Shown here piece after piece: positions 1 to 5,025 of a DNA stretch of 5,025 nt. Position numbers and translations under genes: made by a program. Origin of the DNA: Bacteroidetes bacterium SW_11_45_7 (GTDB lineage Bacteria > Bacteroidota > Bacteroidia > Chitinophagales > SW-11-45-7); contig PXTV01000107.1 in NCBI GenBank assembly GCA_003022985.1, positions 1-5,025 on the forward strand, in the 5' to 3' direction. A model generated the notes under the pieces. The model was not told the origin of the DNA. It saw nothing but the letters and a program-made list of their open reading frames with translations, and did no database searches. Position 1 is the stretch's first letter, and every line of letters starts with the position of its first letter.

Positions 1-421
1 ACAAGGAAAGTCCGAACTGGCTGTTATCATGGGGCACGAAGTTGCCCATGCTGTAGCAAAACACGGGAATGAACGTATGACCCAAAAAATGGCGGTTCAG
101 GCAGTAGGCATGATCCTAAGCTTATTTATGAGTGAACAGCCCGCTTTTATAGAAAATCTATTGCTGCAGGCTTATGGGATGGGTTCAAAAATGGGCATTC
201 TTGCTTATTCAAGGGTACATGAGTCGGAGGCAGACAAGCTGGGCTTGATTCTGATGGCCAAAGCAGGCTACAACCCTGCAGAAGCTGTGGATTTCTGGCA
301 AAGGATGGCTCAACAAAGCGATAAAAATGTTCCTGTGTTTTTTAGTACTCACCCCAGCGATAAACAACGCGTGCAAGACCTTAAGGACTTTATGCCCAGG
401 GCGAAACAATACAAGAAATAA
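1..421 (+). CDS. M48 family zinc metallopeptidase, C-terminal part (5' end outside window)
   Basis: This is the 3' portion of an M48 peptidase; the reading frame is open from base 2 through the window edge. The catalytic zinc motif HEVAH is at 35-49, preceded in frame by QGKSELAVIMG, the usual context of this motif. The ATG at 29 is therefore internal and not the start. The further zinc ligand region ESEAD is at 221-235, within YSRVHESEADKLG, and the conserved tail STHPSDKQRVQDL follows near the end. Family members are membrane-associated or periplasmic proteases that act in envelope protein quality control (BepA/LoiP/Oma1-like); which subgroup this is cannot be told without the N-terminus, where a lipoprotein or export signal would lie. 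It stops 183 bases before the pigment-type operon and is probably unrelated to it. A TPR domain, as in BepA, is not present: the protein ends soon after the peptidase domain. Confidence 0.93.
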   Translation, partial: QGKSELAVIMGHEVAHAVAKHGNERMTQKMAVQAVGMILSLFMSEQPAFIENLLLQAYGMGSKMGILAYSRVHESEADKLGLILMAKAGYNPAEAVDFWQRMAQQSDKNVPVFFSTHPSDKQRVQDLKDFMPRAKQYKK

Positions 422-431
422 ATACTTGTAC

Positions 432-446
432 CTTATTATCAATAAG
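432..446. other. Short AT-rich inverted repeat after the peptidase gene
   Basis: CTTATT ATC AATAAG is a perfect 6-bp inverted repeat with a 3-base loop, 10 bases after the peptidase stop codon. It overlaps a second perfect palindrome, AAGAATTCTT at 444-453. The stem is AT-rich and no T-run follows, so it is not a convincing intrinsic terminator. It may be a weak 3' end or mRNA stabilising structure, or chance. Confidence 0.3.
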
Positions 447-536
447 AATTCTTGCCTGATCCGGCAGGTCAGTTGCTCGAGATTCATATCACCATGCCCA
501 CCTTAAGAGGAGAAAGGTTTTTGCTGAACAATTGGG

Positions 537-608
537 ATGCTAAAACATAAAAGGAGGATAGGCGCCATTTCCGGTAAGTTTTTGCGTATTAAGATGAAGA
601 TACTATGA
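537..608 (+). other. Possible leader mini-ORF with a strong Shine-Dalgarno, overlapping the fabG start
   Basis: A strong Shine-Dalgarno, AAAAGGAGGAT (549-559), lies about 46 bases before the fabG ATG, too far to serve it. It is inside a small open frame that could start at ATG 537 or, with correct spacing from this Shine-Dalgarno, at the rare codon ATT 567. The frame ends at TGA 606-608, overlapping the fabG ATG as ATGA. The full peptide would have 23 residues, is rich in Lys/Arg, and ends in RIKMKIL. ATGA overlap is a typical arrangement for translational coupling, and fabG itself has only a weak ribosome site (AAGATGAAGA). No known leader peptide is recognised. The alternative is that both the Shine-Dalgarno and the frame are chance in a short spacer. 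Confidence 0.25.
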
Positions 609-1336
609 AACAAAATGCTTTGGTAACGGGCGGTTCACGCGGCATAGGACGTGCTGTTTGTTACAGGCTTGGGCAGATGGGTTGCCATATTCTCATCAAC
701 TATCGATCTAATGAAGATGCCGCTAAGGAAACACTTGAGGGCGTTGAACAACGCGGTGGTAGTGGCGAATTGCTCCCATTTGATGTTGCTGATGGACAGG
801 CGGCAACAACTGCCATTGAGAAATGGCAACAAGACAACGAAGAAGAATATATAAGCATCCTTGTCAATAACGCTGGTGTTCGGCAGGACAATATGCTTAT
901 GTGGATGAATGATGAAGAGTGGGAAAATGTGATGGATACAAGTTTAAATGGATTCTTTTTCTCTACGCGTACGTTAATTAAGCAAATGCTCACAAAGCGG
1001 TTTGGGCGTATCATCAACATTGTAAGTTTGTCCGGTTTGAATGGGATGCCGGGGCAGGTCAACTATTCTGCTGCTAAAGCGGGCGTTATTGGCGCCACAA
1101 AAGCGCTTGCACAGGAAGTGGCAAAGAAAAAGGTGACGGTCAATGCTGTGGCGCCCGGCTTTATCAAAACAGATATGACCCAAGACCTTGACGAAAAGGA
1201 TTATAAATCTGTTATTCCCGTGCAGCGATTTGGTGAACCCGAGGAAATAGCGGATTTAGTTGGTTTTCTTGCTTCCGAGCAGTCTTCGTATATTACAGGT
1301 GAGGTGATTTCTGTGACTGGGGGGTTAGCAACTTGA
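605..1336 (+). CDS. fabG: 3-oxoacyl-ACP reductase, SDR family (FabG-like, aryl-polyene/flexirubin type)
   Basis: A 243-residue short-chain dehydrogenase/reductase, predicted to reduce beta-ketoacyl-ACP to beta-hydroxyacyl-ACP with NADPH in the cytoplasm. Visible motifs are the cofactor loop TGGSRGIG (8-15), NNAG (88-91), the catalytic serine S141 in IVSLSG, Y154 and K158 in YSAAK, then NAVAPGFIKTDM (180-191) and the C-terminal YITGE..VTGG typical of FabG. The length equals that of housekeeping FabG. The position normally held by the fourth catalytic residue, Asn in the FabG motif TNL, reads TSL here (S113), with N115 close by. The ATG at 605 is the only possible start, since an in-frame stop lies at 590-592; its ribosome site is weak. 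It is the first gene of the five-gene set and lies 37 bases before the ketosynthase. That context, plus the GQVNYSAAKAG and GATKALAQE stretches, suggests a pigment-pathway paralogue rather than the primary fatty-acid enzyme; this is inference. Confidence 0.9.
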   Translation: MKQNALVTGGSRGIGRAVCYRLGQMGCHILINYRSNEDAAKETLEGVEQRGGSGELLPFDVADGQAATTAIEKWQQDNEEEYISILVNNAGVRQDNMLMWMNDEEWENVMDTSLNGFFFSTRTLIKQMLTKRFGRIINIVSLSGLNGMPGQVNYSAAKAGVIGATKALAQEVAKKKVTVNAVAPGFIKTDMTQDLDEKDYKSVIPVQRFGEPEEIADLVGFLASEQSSYITGEVISVTGGLAT

Positions 1337-1361
1337 CGTAACGGTATAAGGGACAATTATC

Positions 1362-1368
1362 AAAAAGG
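1362..1368 (+). promoter_or_regulatory. Ribosome binding site of the ketosynthase gene
   Basis: AAAAAGG lies 5 bases before ATG 1374. It supports this start, which also gives the canonical ketosynthase N-terminus MNRVVITGMG. Confidence 0.55.
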
Positions 1369-1373
1369 TTATA

Positions 1374-2552
1374 ATGAATCGAGTAGTGATTACTGGCATG
1401 GGAATTTATTCCTGTTTGGGAACGAATCTTGACGAAGTGCGCGATTCCCTTTACGATGGAAAGTCTGGCATTGGGGTTGAAGAAGAGCGCAAGCCCAATC
1501 TCAAGGGCATGCTAAAAAGACGGATGCGTGTAGGGCTGGGTGAGGAAGGCCAATACGCCTATCTCGCCACCAGTCAGGCATTGGAACAAGCAGGCATTAA
1601 CCGGGAGTATTTGGATCAAAATGAAGTTGGCATTCTTTACGGCAATGACAGTACAGCAAAGGGGGTTGTGGATTCCGTTGATGTGATTCGGGAGAAAAAA
1701 GATACAACCTTAGCGGGGTCGGGTTCCATCTTTAAATCAATGAACTCTACCATCACAATGAACCTCGCCACAATTTTCAAGCTCAAGGGGTTAAATTTTA
1801 CCATCAGCGGTGCTTGTGCAAGTGGCTCTCATTCCATAGGAATGGGCTACGTGATGATTAAGAACGGCTTTCAGGATACGATTATTTGTGGAGGCGGTCA
1901 GGAAGTGAATATGATTGGCATGTGCAGTTTTGATGGGCTGAGTGCCTTTTCCCTCAAAGAAGATGAGCCCACCAAAGCCTCAAGACCGTTCGATCAAGAT
2001 CGAGACGGCTTGGTACCGAGCGGAGGTGCTGCAACGGTTATCCTTGAAAGCTTGTCCTCTGCACAGAAGAGGGGCGCGCCCATCTTAGGGGAAATCATCG
2101 GGTACGGGTTTTCATCAAATGGCGCCCACATTTCTCAACCCAGCGTTGAAGGGCCAAGGCGCTCATTGGCAATGTCCGTGGAAGATGCGGGGATACGAGC
2201 TGATGAAATCGATTATATCAATGCCCACGCCACTTCAACACCAATAGGGGATGCCAGTGAGGCGAAAGCTATTGATGACGTCTTTGGCGATGCGAAACCT
2301 TATGTGACATCAACAAAAGCGATGACAGGCCACGAATGCTGGATGGCCGGGGCGAGTGAAATTGTGTACTCAACATTGATGATGAATAATGATTTTATTT
2401 CACCCAACATCAATTTTGCCACACCCGATGAAGATTCGGCAAAGTTGAAGATAGCCGGTGAACGGATAGAAACAGATATGAACATTTTTCTTTCCAACTC
2501 GTTTGGTTTTGGGGGCACAAATTCCTCGCTGGTTGTTAAAAAATGGAAATAA
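1374..2552 (+). CDS. Beta-ketoacyl-ACP synthase (KAS I/II family, aryl-polyene/flexirubin type)
   Basis: A 392-residue thiolase-fold condensing enzyme that would join an acyl chain to malonyl-ACP, extending the polyene or fatty chain. It begins with VVITGMGIYSCLG (4-16). The nucleophile is C148 in SGACASGS. The two active-site histidines are H285 in NAHATSTP and H320 in TKAMTGHECWMAGASE, with conserved K315. The C-terminal loop NSFGFGGTN is at 375-383. The triad is complete, so this is a catalytic ketosynthase and not a chain-length factor. It differs from housekeeping FabB/FabF in having NAHA for NAHG, and ECWMAGASE where FabB/FabF have SLGAAG or similar; both look like features of the aryl-polyene-type ketosynthase branch. 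It is slightly shorter than FabF (about 410 residues). The following carrier protein gene starts 6 bases after the stop, which implies co-translation. No second ketosynthase is seen in the window. Confidence 0.92.
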   Translation: MNRVVITGMGIYSCLGTNLDEVRDSLYDGKSGIGVEEERKPNLKGMLKRRMRVGLGEEGQYAYLATSQALEQAGINREYLDQNEVGILYGNDSTAKGVVDSVDVIREKKDTTLAGSGSIFKSMNSTITMNLATIFKLKGLNFTISGACASGSHSIGMGYVMIKNGFQDTIICGGGQEVNMIGMCSFDGLSAFSLKEDEPTKASRPFDQDRDGLVPSGGAATVILESLSSAQKRGAPILGEIIGYGFSSNGAHISQPSVEGPRRSLAMSVEDAGIRADEIDYINAHATSTPIGDASEAKAIDDVFGDAKPYVTSTKAMTGHECWMAGASEIVYSTLMMNNDFISPNINFATPDEDSAKLKIAGERIETDMNIFLSNSFGFGGTNSSLVVKKWK

Positions 2553-2558
2553 CCATTT

Positions 2559-2837
2559 ATGGCTGACGCTGACGATAACAACATTACAATGAACAAAAAT
2601 GAGGTTGTCCGGAAAATCAACGATTTTCTTGTAGATGAGTTCGAAGTGGATGAAGGTGATATATCACCTAATGCTAATTTGAAAGAGACACTTGACCTCG
2701 ATAGCCTTGATTATGTTGATTTAGTGGCGGTTATCGAAAATCACTTCGGGTTTAAGGTCCAAAATGAAGATTTCCGCAACATCAACACTTTTCAGGATTT
2801 TTATGATTACATTATCAACAAGGTTAACGCAAACTAA
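2559..2837 (+). CDS. Acyl carrier protein
   Basis: A small acidic carrier protein of 92 residues. The phosphopantetheine attachment serine is S49 (codon 2703-2705) in the motif LDLDSLDYVDL, flanked by the expected helix-forming sequence VVRKINDFLVDEFEVD before it and VVQNEDF-like acidic helices after it. It would carry the growing chain as a thioester between the ketosynthase, reductase and acyltransferase encoded next to it. It needs activation by a phosphopantetheinyl transferase not seen here. Two starts are possible: ATG 2559 (used here, 6 bases after the ketosynthase stop) or ATG 2589 (residue 11), which gives 82 residues, nearer the usual size of about 80. Neither has a clear Shine-Dalgarno. 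The extra N-terminal MADADDNNIT has no counterpart in standard carrier proteins. The gene context marks it as a pathway-dedicated carrier and not the housekeeping AcpP. Confidence 0.92.
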   Translation: MADADDNNITMNKNEVVRKINDFLVDEFEVDEGDISPNANLKETLDLDSLDYVDLVAVIENHFGFKVQNEDFRNINTFQDFYDYIINKVNAN

Positions 2838-2840
2838 GGA
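2836..2840 (+). promoter_or_regulatory. Ribosome binding site of the acyltransferase gene
   Basis: AAGGA overlaps the carrier protein stop codon (TAA 2835-2837) and stands 3 bases before ATG 2844. The spacing is short, but no other ATG occurs in this frame until well inside the protein, so it supports the chosen start and suggests translational coupling. Confidence 0.45.
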
Positions 2841-2843
2841 CGG

Positions 2844-3758
2844 ATGGCATCCTGGCAAGGAAAATCCCGGGGTACTGTACTGGGCTATAAGATTTTCTTC
2901 TTTGTACTGAATCGTACCGGCCTTGCGCCAGCTTATCTTCTTCTGCGTTTCGTTGCTTTTTATTACTTCCTCTTCGACAGATCGGGTTTTCGGCCTTCCT
3001 TTCGTTACTTCCGTTCCATTCATGGCTATCCCTATTGGACGTCAATTTTTTCGGTTTACAGGAATTTTTACGTATTTGGCCAAACCATTATTGATAAAGT
3101 GGCACTTATGAGTGGGGTTAAGACGCCTTTTACTTTTCATTTCGATGGTGAAGAGAACTTGCACCAAATGGCCGGTTCTACAGGTGGTATTTTACTAAGT
3201 GCTCATATCGGCAATTGGGAAATTGCCGGTCAGCTGCTGAATCGTTTGAATACGCGTTTTAACTTAGTGATGTACGATCATGAGCACCAAAATATCAAGC
3301 AGTACCTTGGCGAGGTAATGAAAAACAAAAACGTGAATATTATTGTCATTCGCAATGATATGTCTCACATCTTTGCCATTAAAGAAGCGCTCGATAATAA
3401 AGAGCTCATTTGTATTCACGGTGACCGCTATGTGAGTGGAAGCAAGGCACTCCCTGCACGCTTGATGGGCCGGAAGGCCTATTTCCCTGCAGGTCCTTTC
3501 CAAATCGCTTCCAAGTTCAAGGTGCCTTATTCCTTTGTTTTTGCTGCCAAAGAAGGGCATTACCACTACCATTTGTTTGCTACGCCAGGCAAAGTCCATA
3601 ATGGCAACATTCAAGAATTGGTGGATCAGTACAAAAATGCTCTTGAAGAGAAAATAAAGCGCTATCCGGAGCAGTGGTTCAATTTTTATGACTTTTGGGT
3701 GCCCGAGGATGAAGAAAAAGAAGAAGAGGTTGTTGCACCCGGTATGAAAGAAGTGTGA
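2844..3758 (+). CDS. LpxL/HtrB-like lysophospholipid acyltransferase family protein
   Basis: A 304-residue membrane-bound acyltransferase of the LpxL/HtrB family. The hydrophobic N-terminal segment (about 16-44) is the likely membrane anchor. The catalytic motif HIGNWE (121-126) supplies the H-x4-E dyad, H121 and E126, after the strand GGILLSA. IHGDR (191-195) and the C-terminal PEQWFNFYDFW (275-285) match conserved blocks of lipid A late acyltransferases. Family members transfer an acyl chain from ACP to a lipid acceptor on the inner leaflet of the inner membrane. Within a carrier protein/ketosynthase operon the donor is more likely the pathway product than a lipid A fatty acid; the acceptor (membrane lipid or resorcinol alcohol) is not shown by the sequence. 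The C-terminus has an acidic extension, EDEEKEEEVVAPGMKEV (288-304), beyond the domain. It starts 6 bases after the carrier gene and ends 77 bases before darA. Confidence 0.88.
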   Translation: MASWQGKSRGTVLGYKIFFFVLNRTGLAPAYLLLRFVAFYYFLFDRSGFRPSFRYFRSIHGYPYWTSIFSVYRNFYVFGQTIIDKVALMSGVKTPFTFHFDGEENLHQMAGSTGGILLSAHIGNWEIAGQLLNRLNTRFNLVMYDHEHQNIKQYLGEVMKNKNVNIIVIRNDMSHIFAIKEALDNKELICIHGDRYVSGSKALPARLMGRKAYFPAGPFQIASKFKVPYSFVFAAKEGHYHYHLFATPGKVHNGNIQELVDQYKNALEEKIKRYPEQWFNFYDFWVPEDEEKEEEVVAPGMKEV

Positions 3759-3803
3759 CTCCTTATTGAAGGGATGCCAATTTGCGCTGATATTAAAAAT
3801 CCA

Positions 3804-3822
3804 ATAATGCCACAGGCGTTAT
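3804..3822 (+). other. Hairpin in the acyltransferase-darA gap
   Basis: ATAATGCC ACA GGCGTTAT pairs over 8 bp (one G-U at 3808/3818) with a 3-base loop; it ends 13 bases before the darA ATG (3836). There is no T-run after it, so it is not a standard intrinsic terminator. It lies in the only wide gap among the last four genes and could set an mRNA processing or stability boundary or affect darA translation. No function is shown. Confidence 0.4.
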
Positions 3823-3835
3823 CAATACCATATTT

Positions 3836-4771
3836 ATGACCAAGAAGAAAATATTAGTTGTTTATTATTCGCAGACGAGGCAGCTTTCGGAGATCGTTAA
3901 GTCGCTCACTCGTCCTTTTAAAAAAGATTCAACCGTAGAAGTGGAGTACGAGGAACTCCAAATGAAAGAGCCCTTCCCTTTTCCCTGGAATGCGGATCAA
4001 TTTTGGGATGCCTTCCCGGAATCTGTTCTTGAAGTGCCGTTTGAGCTGGAACCAACAAAATTCAATGCCGATCAGGCATACGACCTTGTCATCTTAGCAG
4101 GCCAACCTTGGTTCTTATCGCCCTCCATTCCTATCAACTCATTTCTGCATACGGAAAAAGCAGCCAAAATTCTCAAAAATACCCCTGTGGTGACCGTCAT
4201 GGGTGCTCGTAATATGTGGTTAACAGCTCATGAAAAGGTCAAAAAACGGCTTAATGACCTTCAAGCTCATCTGTGTGGCAATATTACTTTGGTCGATAAG
4301 CACAGCAATCTTATATCCTTGATTACCATCATCGGTTGGTTATTCAAGGGCAAGAAAGAGGGATTCATGAACATCTTCCCAAGGTCTGGTGTGGATGATG
4401 AAGAGATCCGCGGGGCTGACAAGTTCGGTGAAACCATCCTGGATCATCTTCTCAAGGATGACTTTTCCAATTTACAAGAGCAACTCCTCAAGCAGAATGC
4501 CGTCCAGATCAAACCGTCACTCATGATTCTGGAAAAGCGCGGTGCCAAAACATTTCCCGTTTGGGCCCGTTTTATCAGGCGGAAGGGGGCGCACGGTGAT
4601 CCGGCTCGCAAGTTTCGCCTCAAACTTTTCGCCTATATACTGCCCACCGGCATTGTCTTACTCTCACCGGTGACGGCTTTGCTGACTTTTCTTACCAAAG
4701 TCTTCCGGAAGCAGTACGTCAATGACCAGATCAACTATTCCTCCTATACATCGCTGGAGCCTGTTAGTTAA
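3836..4771 (+). CDS. darA: DarA-family protein (dialkylresorcinol biosynthesis, flavodoxin-like aromatase)
   Basis: A 311-residue protein resembling the DarA proteins encoded in Bacteroidota flexirubin clusters. The N-terminus KKILVVYYSQTRQLSEI (4-20) is a flavodoxin-type beta strand plus phosphate-binding loop. The block EPFPFPWNADQFWDAFPE (45-62) is a hallmark of this family as I recall it, and LVILAGQPWFLSPSIP (84-99) is the flavin-ring loop region. In the studied pathway, DarB condenses two beta-ketoacyl units to a cyclohexane-1,3-dione and DarA oxidises this to the 2,5-dialkylresorcinol; the common database name 'condensing enzyme' for DarA is therefore loose. The C-terminal third has a hydrophobic stretch (264-286) flanked by basic residues, so the protein is probably membrane-attached. 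No Shine-Dalgarno precedes the ATG; the start is chosen because it gives the complete strand/loop. It is the last gene of the set; darB does not follow. Recognition is from memory of family sequence and from context. Confidence 0.8.
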   Translation: MTKKKILVVYYSQTRQLSEIVKSLTRPFKKDSTVEVEYEELQMKEPFPFPWNADQFWDAFPESVLEVPFELEPTKFNADQAYDLVILAGQPWFLSPSIPINSFLHTEKAAKILKNTPVVTVMGARNMWLTAHEKVKKRLNDLQAHLCGNITLVDKHSNLISLITIIGWLFKGKKEGFMNIFPRSGVDDEEIRGADKFGETILDHLLKDDFSNLQEQLLKQNAVQIKPSLMILEKRGAKTFPVWARFIRRKGAHGDPARKFRLKLFAYILPTGIVLLSPVTALLTFLTKVFRKQYVNDQINYSSYTSLEPVS

Positions 4772-4810
4772 GGGAAGTCTCCAAAATGGCAAGAGCTGAT
4801 TCAACATCCG

Positions 4811-4822
4811 TGAATGCATTCA
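4811..4822. repeat. 12-bp perfect palindrome between convergent genes
   Basis: TGAATGCATTCA is its own reverse complement. It lies in the 73-base stretch between the darA stop and the stop of the minus-strand gene. The site could be a protein binding site or a small symmetric hairpin, but without a loop or T-run it is a poor terminator. The half-site ATTCAA also occurs at 4799-4804. Chance is possible. Confidence 0.25.
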
Positions 4823-4844
4823 ATTTGGCTCGTGTTTTAACATT

Positions 4845-5025
4845 TCACCGCATCAACGTCAAGCTCCCCTTGCGGGTCACCCGGCTGTTGTCATTAAAGC
4901 GGGCCTTCACCACATAGATGTACACGCCCTCGGTGGCGGACTGTCCTTTGTAGGTGCCGTCCCAACTGCTGCCGGAAGACCGGCTTTCAAAGACCAGCTC
5001 GCCCCAGCGGTTGAAGATGCGGATG
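4845..5025 (-). CDS. C-terminal end of a T9SS type B sorting domain protein (gliding motility-associated C-terminal domain; 5' end outside window)
   Basis: Read on the minus strand from 5024 down to the stop TGA at 4847-4845, the frame gives 59 residues beginning IRIFNRWGELVFES, continuing with SSWDGTYKGQSATEGVYIYVVKA-type sequence and ending TRKGSLTLMR. Landmarks are FNRWG, WDGTYKG, EGVYIYVV and the final K-G-x-x-T-L-x-R. This is the classic C-terminal sorting domain of Bacteroidota proteins exported by the type IX secretion system to the cell surface or medium. The domain is usually about 85-90 residues, so roughly its last two thirds are visible; the functional part of the protein lies beyond the window. 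The gene runs convergently to darA, with 73 bases between stops. Its GC content, about 60% by hand count, is well above that of the neighbouring operon. It is probably not part of the pigment pathway and marks the end of that gene set. Confidence 0.9.
   Translation of the reverse strand, partial: IRIFNRWGELVFESRSSGSSWDGTYKGQSATEGVYIYVVKARFNDNSRVTRKGSLTLMR

Noticed and set aside
29..421. ATG at 29 as the true start of the peptidase
   Set aside because: The frame is open to the window edge and the residues before the ATG (QGKSELAVI) fit the conserved context of the HExxH motif, so the gene is truncated by the window.
454..469. GCCTGATCCGGCAGGT as a terminator
   Set aside because: Only a 4-bp stem (CCTG/CAGG) plus one G-U pair, with no following T-run.
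494..550. An 18-codon ORF (ATG CCC ACC ...) ending just before AAGGAGG
   Set aside because: No ribosome site before the ATG, no recognisable sequence and very short; a stop before AGGAGG can be chance.
422..604. A promoter for the operon in the peptidase-fabG spacer
   Set aside because: I looked for the Bacteroidota pattern (TTTG-like -33 and TAnnTTTG -7). TAAGTTTTTG at 575-584 is near but off register and has no -33 element at the right distance.
2721..3045. Minus-strand open frames across the carrier protein/acyltransferase junction
   Set aside because: They are antisense to two well-supported genes, have low-complexity basic translations and show no family motif.
4772..4844. An intrinsic terminator between the converging genes
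   Set aside because: No GC-rich stem followed by a T-run on either strand; only short palindromes and a four-T run.

Overview
The window looks like Bacteroidota (Bacteroidetes) chromosome. Two things support this. The right edge carries, on the minus strand, the C-terminal 59 residues of a protein with the type B sorting domain of the type IX secretion system (gliding motility-associated C-terminal domain). The centre carries a block of flexirubin/aryl-polyene type fatty-acid-like genes that includes a DarA homologue. Weak Shine-Dalgarno sequences before most starts also fit this phylum. The genus cannot be fixed from the sequence.

Layout: positions 1-421 (+) are the 3' end of a zinc metallopeptidase of family M48. 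A 183-base spacer (422-604) follows; it has short inverted repeats, an orphan strong Shine-Dalgarno and a possible 23-codon leader ORF. Next come five same-strand genes that probably form one operon: an SDR ketoreductase (fabG-like, 605-1336), a ketosynthase with intact catalytic triad (1374-2552), an acyl carrier protein (2559-2837), an LpxL/HtrB-like membrane acyltransferase (2844-3758) and a DarA-family flavodoxin-like aromatase (3836-4771). Spacings are 37, 6, 6 and 77 bases; the last gap contains an 8-bp hairpin. A short convergent intergenic stretch (4772-4844) separates darA from the minus-strand T9SS cargo gene (4845 to beyond 5025), which is clearly more GC-rich (about 60% by hand count).

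Inferred joint role: the carrier protein holds the growing polyene or beta-ketoacyl chain, the ketosynthase extends it and the reductase reduces the beta-keto group. The acyltransferase probably moves an acyl or aryl-polyene chain to a lipid or alcohol acceptor at the inner membrane. DarA would oxidise a cyclohexanedione to a dialkylresorcinol, the alcohol part of flexirubin pigments. The partner condensing enzyme DarB, a second ketosynthase or chain-length factor, dehydratase, aryl-CoA/ACP ligase, ammonia lyase and exporter are not in the window. The darA side is closed by an unrelated convergent gene, and the fabG side begins after an unrelated peptidase. The pathway is therefore either split over several loci or reduced here. 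This class of gene cluster is already known; the unusual part is its compact, bounded form.
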